Source: Cercis canadensis | Lineage: Eukaryota; Streptophyta; Magnoliopsida; Fabales; Fabaceae | Assembly (NCBI GenBank): GCA_003255065.1 | Contig: QAOA01002208.1 | Coordinates: 124,391 to 188,390 of the forward strand | Direction: 5' to 3' | DNA length: 64,000 nucleotides | In this document: positions 23,295-35,000 of the stretch, piece by piece | Position numbering within the stretch: the first letter of the stretch is position 1 | How the letters are laid out: each line of letters opens with the position of its first letter | Translations under genes and position numbers: made by a program | Notes under the pieces: model-generated | Databases searched by the model: none | Seen by the model: the letters and a program-made list of their open reading frames with translations, nothing else | Told to the model about the DNA's origin: nothing

Positions 23295-26114
23295 AGTATT
23301 TCATTCCATAAACTGAAAGGTTATGGAGTTAACCATAGGAGAATTCAAAAAAAAAGGCTAAACAAATGGCCTAGTACTGTGGTCATCTAGTCATGGCCAG
23401 AGGCCATGGTATGTACTTAGGGGGTTGTGGGTTCAATTGTCTGCTGGACCTCTTCCCCTCCCAAAAGCCTCTTCTGTCTACAGGTTAAAAGAAAATGGCG
23501 TGGTACTGCAAATTTAGTGTTCAAATCCAAAGTCAGCCAAAAATACTAAAAAACAAAAAGGCTAAACAAAAGGAAATGATAAAAGCAACTATCTTAATAA
23601 TACAATTATGCTAAACCAGTTGATAATAAGCTTTGAAAGAGAGATTAATCAAGTCAACACATGATTGATGCTTTCTAATCTTACTTAGAGATGAATATAC
23701 TTCAGATTTCATTATTGAAATTCACATGCCGTTAAAATGTGTTATTATTAATGGTCAAATCCTTTCTAACCTCGACCATTAGAGCTGTATTACTTTGTTC
23801 AATCTTCAAAGATTATGAAGATTACGCATTATTAATTTAGCTCATTTTATATTTATTTGATTCTAGGTTTGATGCGGAAGCCTCCTATTTTGATGAAGAA
23901 GTAACAACTGGACAGCGAAAGGACCTTGTAGATAAATTGTTAAAAGTAAGTTTTTCTTCCATGACCCACGCACAAACCAATATTTTACTACACAACAGGA
24001 TTGTTAGATGCTCTTACTTTTTCTCCTTTTTCTCTACATGATGATACAGAGGTTCATAACATACCCACTTATTTCTAGAATATCTACCACACAGATTTTG
24101 ATTTTAAAATGAGAAACCTTTTTTGATTCAGAAATCAGTTTTGCAAAGATGTCTGTAACTAGCTCTTTGGTTTTTCAACAATTCATCTCAATCTCCTCTT
24201 CTCCAACCTTATTTCTAATAAAGTGACAACTGAGTTCAAGTGTTTGGTGCAACTATGAAAAACTAGATTATTGCAATGGCTAAGACGTCACAAAAGACTG
24301 GTGGAAGGGCCTTGCTGCCATTCTAAGGCAATGTTATTTTTTCTATAGAACACATTATTTTCTGCAAAATTAATTATATTTTTCTCCTCTATATTTGTTA
24401 GCTTGTCCAACCTGTATATGAAGCTATTCTCAGTCATCTAAGGCTGCAACATTTGAAGAAATTCATGGAAGCATTTGATAAGAGTTCAGCTGAACAGAAC
24501 ATGTTTGCCACGGTTGTTAATAGTTGCATCAAGGATTGTTTGCTTGCATTTGACAAAGATTGTGAAGGTAATGTGACAGTTAGACAAGTCCCTTTATTTA
24601 TCACTAGTGAATCTCTTAGTTCTCTATGGGAATAATGTTTTTGTAATGTAAACTGTTTATGCATGATTGCCTTATGAACTTAAATTTGATCTACTATCTG
24701 TTTAAAATTTATAGACTATATCACTAAACAGAATAGTGCCACCTAACCAAAGTAACTAAGGTTTTTTACTCACAGTAAATGATTTTAACAATTTTTCTAA
24801 TACATGGCATCCCATGATTCGATGATTTTGTCAAACTTTTTTATACTGTCATGGATCAAAATTAAATATTTTTTTATTAAAAATGAAGATTGGTGAATTT
24901 AGGCCACAATAAATCCCATGGGAGATTAAAACGATTATAACAATTTTTTGGGTTTTATTTTCTTTCATTTGACATATACATTTTTGATATCATAACTAAC
25001 ATATGTAGAACTAATGTGTGTGTATTGGAGGAGCTCAATGAGCGTAGTTAGCTACAAAGTGATGTATATACAATACAGTACACTGATAACTTAACCATGC
25101 AGCTATCAAAATTGATCTTGCGAACTGGGACACTTTGAAAGCAAAGGCTAAACTTCAGCGCGACATGAATTCATACATTACTCCCAAACGTGAAGACAAA
25201 GTCGCCTCAAAAATCAGACGACTTTATGAGGTATGAAATTTGTAGTTCATTTTTATACAACTAACAAGTCATTCTCTACAAAAGAAATGATTAAAATGCT
25301 TTAAAAGAAAATATTTGTGAAGTTATTCCAAGTTACTAAGGATAATTTTTTTCTGTGTTTACTAATATAATGTACATTAATATATTGTGCTATAGACTTC
25401 TATTTGATAAGATATATTAATCCAAGTCCCAGTCATTCAATTACTCAAACCAAATAGTTCTTGAGTAGAGTCAATTATTCATGACTTAATCCAAGTCCTC
25501 ACTTATAATCTAATTAGTCACGTTTAGCTCATGTGAGCGCAAAAAGGCTCATGTTGTTCATTCATTCAAGCTTGGCTCATTGAGTTCGAGAAGCTCACCA
25601 GCTGCAAGTGAGGGAGTATATGATAGGAATAAAACTTTTGGCATCAAATACCCTGTTTGCCATGACCAGGAATGTCCTATTAGATCTACAGAAACCTTTA
25701 CTCTTGTTTTAATGCTTTAAATCCCATTTTTATTAATTAGCTTATATTTTGCCATTGGAACTTCTGTTTCCATATATCACACACAAACCTTTGCAATATT
25801 ATTCCATTTTATTACAAGTAGAAAAGTCTAGCCATCTGGAGTTCAATATTATCACATTTTATTACCAACTAGCCAATCTGAATTCTAGTTCTTTCCCATT
25901 TAATAAGCAAGTCATTTAATTACCATAATTATATCCCATTTTGTTAAGTTTTGGTTTTAGATTTTCTATACACTGCTGAAAAACATTTAGCCATTGATTT
26001 TTCTAGCTAAAACTCATCTAGAGTCTAGTTGAAGATGTTGGAATGGAACTTATTGTATTTATTTTCACTTTTAGCCGGCTAGGTGCACTAATCAAACTGG
26101 CCTCCCTTACCTTC

Positions 26115-26411
26115 TGATATAAACAAAAAACTGAGAAAGCGTTTTGCACAATAACAGTAGGAAGCAGAGAATATAGAGAAGACAGAGGAGAAACTTTTCT
26201 GTGTGCTCATTGATAAAAAAAAAACAGCCTATAAATAGGCTAATACATAACTGCTAATACATAACTGATAGCAACATGGAAATAGGCATTATCCCACGTT
26301 AGGCTGATACATAATTGCTAGCAACATGAAAGTAGGCACTATCCCACGTTAAACACTAACTCCTATGACTAGGTAAACAAACTGACTAAAGGCTAGGACA
26401 ACCCACGTGCA
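26115..26411 (-). mobile_element. Short solo LTR in an intron of the upstream RHD3-like copy
   Basis: The insert begins TGATATAAAC and ends CCCACGTGCA (297 bp) and is absent from the matching intron of the second RHD3-like gene (near 38730-38750), where the flanking sequences are nearly continuous. On the - strand AGCCTATTTATAGGCTG supplies a TATA-like box, as in short copia or TRIM LTRs. An internal repeat of 'acataa-tgctaat/agcaacatg..ataggca-tatcccacgtta' is present. No clean target duplication was found, so the exact ends are uncertain. Confidence 0.55.
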
Positions 26412-27019
26412 GATTATTAAATTTTCTTTCTATTTTTATTCGTCTGATAATTATTTTTTCTTTCTGATAGTTTCAGTAAAACTTTTTAGATTATCGGTAT
26501 GAGTATAGACATCAACTCATAATCCTCTAAATTTTGTTTTTGATGTGCATTTGTTGTTATTGGGATTTAATGTGAAATTTCATAAGAGTAATTGTCACAA
26601 TTACTTTTATTCTACCAAATATTNAGCCTATAAATAGGCTAGTACATAACTGCTAATACATAACTGATAGCAACATGGAAATAGGCATTATCCCACGTTA
26701 GGCCCACGTTAGGCTGATACATAATTGCTAACAACATGAAAGTAGGCACTATCCCACGTTAAACACTAACTCCTATGACTAGGTAAACAAACTGACTAAA
26801 GGCTAGGATAACCCACGTGCAGATTATTAAATTTTCTTTCTATTTTTATTCGTCTGATAATTATTTTTTCTTTCTGATAGTTTCACTAAAACTTTTTAGA
26901 TTATCGGTATGAGTATAGACATAACTCATAATCCTCTAAATTTTGTTTTTGATGTGCATTTGTTGTTATTGGGATTTAATGTGAAATTTCATAAGAGTAA
27001 TTGTCACAATTACTTTTAT
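26229..27019 (+). repeat. About 395-bp sequence present twice around N 26624
   Basis: 26229-26623 and 26625-27019 both start AGCCTATAAATAGGCTA and end in TTATTCTACCAAATATT. They differ only by an extra 'cccacgttagg' in the right copy and a few bases. The second RHD3-like copy has only one version of the flanking intron, so this is most likely an assembly overlap and not biology. Confidence 0.8.
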
Positions 27020-29659
27020 TCTACCAAATATTTTGAATACCAATTCACATTGAGATTAGTAATTATCATAAGAGCAAAACAAAAGCACTAAAAAGAAATA
27101 TTTATGATTGTCCCATGGGAATTAGTCTACTGATGTTGTTTTCTCTGTTTGTAGCCGAAACTGAAACAAGAATTATCAGATTCTGTGGGATATCTTTTGT
27201 GTGAAGAAACAGATCCAACTTGGTCAAAAATAAGGAAACGTCTCGAAACTGTGATGCAGTCAACAATCCCTAAACTAAAAACAACACTTTCAGAATTTGG
27301 CATTGATGAAGAAGGTAGGAGAGAAAAGATTCAGAAAATAGAGGAGTATGCAAAAGAAGTAGTGGAAACCAAGGCCAGAGAAGAATCTGGTAGGGCCAAA
27401 GGGCATATGATGAAAAAGTAAGTTGCATCTAATCATGGAATTTGAATTTGATCCCATTTTTTGAAATTTTTTTGAAATTTGGCTTATATTTGACGAAAAA
27501 CAGATTTCTCACACTTTTCAAGACTGATCGTGAGTGGGAGAGCGAAAAAGAAATTGAAGCAGCTGCCAGGGCTGCTCTATACACTGTATGTTATCATAAC
27601 TAATTGCGCACAATTATGGTTTTGACAATTTCTCTACTCTAACTTATTTTCTCATAATTTCAATCAAAAGAGATTATTTTTCTTGTTTATTAATTGTCAA
27701 AATGGCAGAGAGATACTATAATAAAACTAGCAAGTAATCATTTTACGATGCATCTAACAAAATTTTGATCTTTTTAATTATTTATTAAAATTTCTCTAGC
27801 CCTTGGACATGATAGCTGGTTTGGCTGCAATACGTTTGGAAGCTGGTGATACTGATAATATTCACCAGATATTGTCTTCTGCATTTCGGGGTTCAGGAGA
27901 CCCAAACACATTAAATCATCTGGCTTCTCCATCTTGGACAGAGGTGATATTGACTTTTTCTTTTTTTGGTTTGTAGGAAATGGGTTATACTTATACAGAA
28001 AAAATAATATTGTCTAGAAATTAATTACTCTTACAATTCTGGTAATACTAGAGCTAGAAGAGGGTTGTTCTTTTACCTGTCATTTATGTTCTTTATTTTT
28101 AACCTTAATACATTGTTTTTGTGTCATGCATTAATGTAGGTTCCTCCCTCCAGAACATTGTTAACACCGATTCAGTGCATAGGGCTTTGGAAAGCATACC
28201 TATATGAAGCAAATGATGCTATCAAGAAGGCTCATGAGGATTTCAAGGTAACTATGTTGCCCACCTATAACGCTTTTCTGTATGTCAGATGTTCTTTTCA
28301 AATACTGTTCTTATCAAGCATTATTTTTTCCTTATTAAAATAATTGTTTTGTTATTTATTATTATTGCTTGTAGACCAATCTTTTTGTAATCTATTTTTA
28401 AAAGTAGCCTCATAGATTAATCAGAAATTAATTTATGAAAAAATAACCTCATTAGATATTCGAATTTAATAATATTTTAGTCTTCTCAAAATCAAAATAA
28501 GGATGATCTGGTGGAATTTGAGTTTAAAAGAAAAAAAAAAAGAATAAAAAGAAAATATTGAAATGTGTTAGGTTAATGCATTGTAAAAGAAAAAGCCATT
28601 AGGTTTAATTTATTAGTAAGGGGTTTGGGTAGTTTATAAGAAGTCAAAAATTTGAACCTCTATCATTTAACCCAAAAAAAAATTGAGAATTGTATATTGA
28701 TAGATAAATTAAATAAATTAAAAATAAAGAAGAGAGTACTACTTAACTAGGAAAAATACTACAAAAAATAAATGGAAGAAAAATGTTTTGAACAATATCT
28801 AATATCACTTTTTGTGGCACTAGTTGAGGAGGCACAATGTGAACTGCACATGAGTAAAGTGTAAGTAAATCTAATTAAGCTTGAAATTGTACCAATTTTC
28901 GAGTGTGTTACAATGTAAATAGCACATTTTTATTGTAGGAAGAGTATATAACGAGCTAAAAGTGTCACCTATGTAACTCACCAATAAACTCTGCTTTGAA
29001 TTTCCGCTCATGATATGGTTATTGCAGTTATATATAATATGTAATCTGTGGTTACAATACGGAATATTGTTCCATTAGTTTTCCTTTCAGTTATTTTCTC
29101 GTTTATTGTAATTATTTTATGGATTTATTGCAGAAGAAGAGACCTTGGTGGATACGATTCGTGTTGGGCATTGTGGATGAGATATTATATATTCCATTGA
29201 AGGCAATTGATTGGGTTTGGAATAAGTTGTTCTGAAAAAATCAAGTCCCTATACAACAAAAATATGGTTTTCTTTATAACAATGGCTTGGACGTCAATCC
29301 TTAATTGTTCTTCTCTTTAACTGTGGATTGTAAAAATAAATGAATAAAGTGTGATAGAATTAGACGTTATTATCTTGTTTGTAGTGTGGATTTTACTATG
29401 TATGACATTTGGAGTTGTTATATATATAAATGAATAAAGTGTGATACAATTACACCAATATCATTTTCTCTATAGAAAATAGTTTCTATAGAACATGCTG
29501 GCCCTTTCTTTTTGAGGTTTCTTGGATCATTCATCCCGATTTCAATGTTGTAGTGCTTAATGCCTGGAAAAATGGAGGAAGTTATGTTCCACAATGTCTT
29601 CTTTGTGCTAAAAATGAAGCTGTATCCTTTAACCACACAAACTTAATTTGGAAACATTT

Positions 29660-30520
29660 TTCAAAGGAAGCAGAAAATCAAAACTAGGTTTGAAGGCATT
29701 TATCCAAATTTGCAATATAAAGACTCAGTTTTCCTAAATAATCATGAGCGCTCCCTACAAGAGAAATATAATGTTATACTTGAGCAAGAATAGCTTATGT
29801 GATTCCAGGGATATTCGACTTGCAGTTATGGTAATTGCGTTGCGGTAAAATGCGCTAACAGGGGATAAGAATACACATATTTTCCATGCTCAAATACTAG
29901 TGAGGAGAAAAAAAATACAGAATTGAGGGGCTGTTTATTGGGGATCGAACATGGTCCACGGATCAAAAAACTCTTCAACTGGAAGCTCTAGATCATTTTA
30001 AAAATCTGTTTTGTAATGTGGAAGCTCGGTCTCAAAATCCATTAGTGCTGTCTTCCATCCCAGTGTACACTATGCAGGTCCTTTGGTATACCAAAGGAGT
30101 CTACAATGACATTGATTCTCTGGTTCTTAGGATTGTTTGGAGTGGGAGTTGGAGTAATAAAGGCATTCATCTAGCTAGGGGTGTAAACGAGACAACGTGG
30201 CTATGCTTGGAAAACAGGTGTGGGAGATGACTCAAAGTTCTAACAAGCTTTGGGCTCAGATCTGGTCCCATAAATATTTCTAGACTGATCACATTTTGAA
30301 TTATAATGATCCAACACATGCCTCCTACATTTGGAAATCTATCACCAAAGTTTATTCCTTGACCTCGTCAGGGTTTCCCTTACAGAGTAGGCAATGGGAG
30401 TCTATTTCCTTGTGGCATCATAATTACCCCCCTCTTTCGAAGTTCTCATGTGTCACAGTTAGCGCGAATGAGAATACTTCGAGAGTGGGAAACATTATAA
30501 AAATGGTTTATCGGATCTGT
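29660..30520 (+). pseudogene. LINE retrotransposon ORF2 remnant (reverse transcriptase flanks)
   Basis: Reading along the + strand: RKQKIKTRFEGIYPNLQYKD, SLQEKYNVILEQE, GDKNTHIFHAQILVRRKK, then in other frames GLFIGDRTWSTDQKTL and LEALDHFKNLFCNVEA, and finally LLGKQVWEMTQSSNKLW-like text with HASYIWKSITK. This is the order of plant LINE ORF2 around the reverse transcriptase: the 'LQ.EY..IL.QEE..W.Q....GDRNT.FFH' segment first and the 'KQ.W......SLW....K.......S..WKS' segment after the polymerase. The palm domain itself (with its YADD motif) is missing, so there is a large internal deletion plus frameshifts. It lies between the two RHD3-like copies. Confidence 0.72.
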
Positions 30521-31192
30521 GAAAATTTATTATAATGCGTATAAGACTTGAACATTTATACTTTTAAATTATTTTTCTTGTAAAAATTTTAATAAACTAT
30601 TAGCAAAAAGAAAAAAATGTTAACCAACAATATAAATAAGTCTAAGCTAAAATTATATAAATATAATGAGTGAATGTCTACTATACTAGGGATAAGACTT
30701 GAGCACTTACACTCTTGAATAACTGTTTATCAAAGGCAAAACATTTCAAGTATAATTTACTTCATGAGAACTTTTAATCTAAAAGTTGAATCAATGAAAT
30801 TCACTCTCTAAAAAGTTATTCAATGGTATAAATATGTCAAGTCTTATACCCAATATAAATGAATCTATGTTCAAATAAAACAAATCAAATAATAATAAAG
30901 TATGATAGTTGATAACAGCATCTAACTTTATAAACAAAAGTTAAGGTAGGTGGCAGCATGCTTAGCACACACATAATTTAATATGGGCATGGTTGCTTTA
31001 AATTCTACAAAATGCATCAGAATATGGCTTTGCGTACTGGCCAAAAACGAAAAAAGGGATATGGCTTTGCGTCAGGGCCTAGACAAGAATGTTGTTTGAC
31101 CACTGTCAAAGTTGAAGTGCTCGTTCAGATAAGTATTTTTGGGTGTTTTCCGATGGCTTATCTGTAGCCAGTATTACTCTCTCAAGTCTCAT
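30521..31192. other. Intergenic, with a dispersed repeat shared with the window end
   Basis: No gene seen. 30762-30940 (around 'gaacttttaatctaaaagttga', 'tcaatgaaatt', 'aataataaagtatgat', 'catctaactttataa') closely resembles 63838-64000, so it is part of a dispersed repeat. The last 100 bases are the likely promoter of the RHD3-like gene. Confidence 0.5.
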
Positions 31193-31205
31193 CTATATAT
31201 ATATT
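31193..31205 (+). promoter_or_regulatory. Candidate TATA box for the RHD3-like gene
   Basis: CTATATATATATT lies about 230 bp before the first recognisable coding exon and is followed by a CT-rich leader (CATCTCTCTTCTTCC), as in many plant core promoters. A gtaata donor-like site at 31237 could start a leader intron. This is inferred from sequence only. Confidence 0.4.
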
Positions 31206-31428
31206 GATTCATCTCTCTTCTTCCTCACCCTCATTGGTAATAGAAACCCTTGTATTCGCTGACTCCTCTTTTTGTGTTCTTACACTTTTATCATTCTGAA
31301 GCTAAAGAGCAAACTTGATTCTTAAGAATGAGTAGAACTCTGATTTCCCATCTATTTAATTGAAGCACTGTCTGTTTTTCCCAATTTATTCTTCTGCTTG
31401 ATTATCAAGATAAATTTTGATCTTGCAG

Positions 31429-32025
31429 ATTCCAGAGGTTCAAACAGGAAACCTTCGGGTAAGCGAGGAAAAGGTAATTGGGAAGAACTAATTCAACCCA
31501 AAAGTTTAAGATGTTAGTGGAAAGTCCAAGATACCATTTGGTTCTCTTTGATACTATGTCAAGAAACTCTCTCCTAAAGCTTAAGCTGTTAGGTGAAGGA
31601 TTAAAAATAATTTCATATCTAACTATGATTTTAATGAGATTTGGCTCTCAAATGAGAAGTTGGGGGGTTTTAGCCTTTTAGGATTACTGCAAGTATATGA
31701 GATTTTGATAATTTATTAGTGTATTTCTTAATGGACGTTTCACTTTGTCCTGCTCAATATACGAGTATACCATGTCTTCTCTAATTGATCATTTTTTAGA
31801 GTCTACATCAATCTCAGCTAGTTGCTTTAAGAACTGATTCCAAAAAATTGGTTGAGATGAGATAAAAAGCTAGCTAAAAACGGGAGACAGAGTGTCTTCT
31901 CTCATTCATAATTGAAGCACTGTCAGTTCTTTCAAATTTATTCTTCTGCTTAATTATCAAGGTAAATTTTGATCTTGCAGATTCCAGAGGTTTACAAAGG
32001 AAAGCTTTGCCTAACCCGGAAAAAG
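31429..32025 (+). repeat. Duplicated 45-nt micro-exon with its acceptor
   Basis: 31429-31473 ([15 protein letters not shown]) and 31981-32025 ([15 protein letters not shown]) are both 45 nt, both follow TAAATTTTGATCTTGCAG, both are phase 0 and both are followed by gtaatt. Upstream flanks also match (GAAGCACTGTC, ATTCTTCTGCTT). A segment of about 550 bp was therefore duplicated. Either, both or neither could be used without changing the frame. Confidence 0.75.
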
Positions 32026-35000
32026 GTAATTATTTAATTCTTCTTGACATGGTTTTAACTAAGAGAGCAAATTGGAGATTGTCAAGGGTATTTTAATAAG
32101 GGCCATTTTGGGATTCTTAAGTCCAAAAAGGGGGAGTAGATTTATTCTTTTGAGCCTTCGGAGGCTTAATACATGGGAGATCAGGAGTCTGTGTTCATTC
32201 ATACAAGGACTTCGATAAATGAGTTTAATTTAAGAATTGTGGTTAACTAATAATATTTTTAGTTATAAGAATGAATAATAATGAACCATTTGTATTTCAG
32301 GAAAAAGGAGAAAATGGTAATATTTATCTGTTAATGTTTGCCTTTAATTAGTGAATGTAGTCTTGTCCTAATTGTTCTAATTTACCACTTGCATTAGCTA
32401 TTATTCGTTTTGGAAAAACCATGAAAAGTAAATCAGTTTATTTCTATAAATAATTTATTTGGTGAAATCTTTCAATAAATATTTTAATTTATTTGGCTTA
32501 TGATGTTTTCCAACCAACGCCTACTCGTCAATGAGACACAGACATAAAATTCACTCCTATAGCCAAGGTTGATGGTGATCTTGCTTTTCAACTTATCGAT
32601 GGAAATGGCAACTTCAAGGATATGGGATTGAAAGATTTTGCTAGGGAAGTAAATCTCTACGAATGTGGTCGTTCATATGCTGTAGTCGCCATAATGGGTC
32701 CACAAAGTAGTGGTATGCATTATTCTTCATTCAATAAAATATTCTTACCACTCTTAATTTAGCCATGACATCTAAGAGAACCACTTTTCCTATTATCTGG
32801 TTTCTACAGGGAAAAGCACATTACTCAATCATTTGTTTCATACAAAATTCAAGGAGATGAATGATTCTGAAGGAAGGCGTGTAATTCTGAATTGCAAGTA
32901 TTTATCTCATTGCTTTTAACAAATTAAATGACAAGTATTAGATTGTTTTTAGGTCTCAAACAACTCAAGGGATTTGGTTGGCAAGGTGCCCTGACATAGA
33001 ACCTCTCACGCTTGTGATGGATATAGAGGGTACAGATGGAAGTGAAAGAGGAGAGGTTTGATGTTTTTATTTGCCATAAATTGAATTCTGCTTCTAAATT
33101 TAAACCGTAGCATGGTAATTGATTTTATTGCCTGTTGATTTTATCTTTCTCAGAAAATTGACATATACAAATAGATATTATAAACATATTTTTTCTTGAG
33201 TTGAAAGATAATAAAATTAAGGACTTTGCTAAGTTAGCACATGTCTCTATCTCCATTTCTAAGCAAAAGTAACTTCTGTTTTTGAATTCACAGTGAAACT
33301 CATAAAAACACTAATTTATGAGTCAAAACTGTCATTTTCTAATGTAATAAAAAAAACACACACACACACACATTGCCCTTATTAGATAACACAATTACAC
33401 AATATAACCGTGGATGAAATTTTAGGATCATAAATGTCACATTATGACCACAATTTTGTAAATTTACTTTAATGATGGAAGCTATTGCAGGAGACATTGC
33501 GAGTAATATAAATAGACTAAGTACGCAGTAAGGTGTTTCCAGTAGTGATAGCTAGGTTTGAGTAGTTTACAAGTGGTCAGGGATTCGAACTACCTTGCAG
33601 TCATGTAACAAAAACAAATATACAATTCGAGTAAGTTTAGGGAGAAAATTACCATTTATTAACAAATCAGAATGAACATGTGCAATAATCTCTATATATA
33701 AAATACTCACTTTCGGGTTTCTTTTCTTTTCAGGATGATACTGCATTTGAAAAGCGGAGTGCTCTTTTTGCTCTGGCTGTAGCAGATGTAGTTTTAGTAA
33801 ATTTGTAAAAGTTTCTTCTCCCAAAAAAAGAATTAACTTGGATATTCTGTTGTATAAATTATAATGTATTGCTACAAATTTGTTAAATTTCTTCACATGA
33901 AAATTGTGTTTCTCATTCTTATTAGATTTTGTTTTTCTCTTTGTCAAGGTGGTGTCATGACATTGGCCGTGAGCAAGCTGCGAGTAAGCCTCTTTTGAAA
34001 GCTGTATTTCAGCAGGTATATGTACATTTTTGCAGGAATTTCTAATTTTTGCCGCAGAAAAGTCACTTTCAATAGTAACCTGCAGAGTAAATTTCTCACT
34101 GTGTAATTGTCATGAGTTGCTTTACACACACACATATATATATAAGCATTTTCTTTAATATGTTTCTCTAATATGTTTTAGGTCATGATCCGATTTTCTA
34201 ATAAACCACGTAAAATAACGTTGATGTTTGTTGTACGTGACAAAACAAGGGTATGTGTTTTATTCTAATGTCTAAAATAGCATTACAAATGCCATTCGAA
34301 AAATGTTTGAACTCCATTTTACTTACACAGTCCCCCGAACAAAAATTGGAAGCTAATCTGAGAAGGGATATTGAGAAGGTAATCTGTTACCTGTCCCTTC
34401 TACATGTTTTGGCACGAAGAGTTGTCAAATCCTTGTCTTTTCAATTTTTTTTAATATTTTTTCCAGCAATTTTTTTGCAGATTTGGGCCTCCATTCAAAA
34501 GCCAACAGAAAGGAACAATATCCCACTTAGTGATATTTTTAAAGTAATTTGAAATATTAAATTATTCGTGTGCTTTCTCCTTAAAAATATGATTGGGTCT
34601 TTAAAATATCTCTAACGATAATTTAACATGTTTTTATTCTACCATTTATAATTTAACAGGTTGAAGTTGTATTTCTTCCAAATTACGAAGAAAAGGAAGT
34701 GGAATTTAGAATGAAGGTATTACTATGCACATATGTATCCATATATGTGAAGGGGAATTTTCAGGCAAAATATGTAGAAAATTTTGTCTTTCTTTGCGTC
34801 TGACAATCATTGCTTTTGTGTTATGTCGTAATAGATTTTAGTGTAGTTAACTAACTGATTTCTGATTGAGTAGTACTGAGATTTTTCTCAAAGCTTGTTA
34901 GTTTTGTGTTTNATGAAGGTATTACTATGCACATATGTATCCATACATGTGAAGGGGAATTTTCAGGCAAAATATGTAGAAAATTTTGTCTTTCTTTGCG

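Larger units (their letters stand above)
21956..29235 (+). pseudogene. RHD3-like GTPase gene, upstream copy, 5'-truncated (GTPase domain missing)
   Basis: Eleven exons match exons 13-23 of the intact copy downstream, in order and with the same intron phases: 21956-22114, 22705 onward, 22857 onward (DWCNLRKEALTGFVPDFG), 23871 onward ([20 protein letters not shown]), 24403 onward (LVQPVYEAILSHLRLQHLKK), 25105 onward ([17 protein letters not shown]), 27154-27419, 27504 onward, 27800 onward, 28140 onward and a last exon to TGA at 29233-29235 (WIRFVLGIVDEILYIPLK). These encode the helical middle and C-terminal parts of an atlastin/Sey1-type protein. All exons for the GTPase domain are absent, and the first exon has GTT TAG where copy 2 has GTT AAG. 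After that stop the exons stay open, so an N-terminally truncated product from a new start cannot be excluded, but pseudogene is the simplest reading. Confidence 0.85.

Noticed and set aside
33567..34135. Two long - strand frames opposite RHD3-like exons
   Set aside because: They overlap good + strand exons with GTPase motifs and show no similarity of their own.
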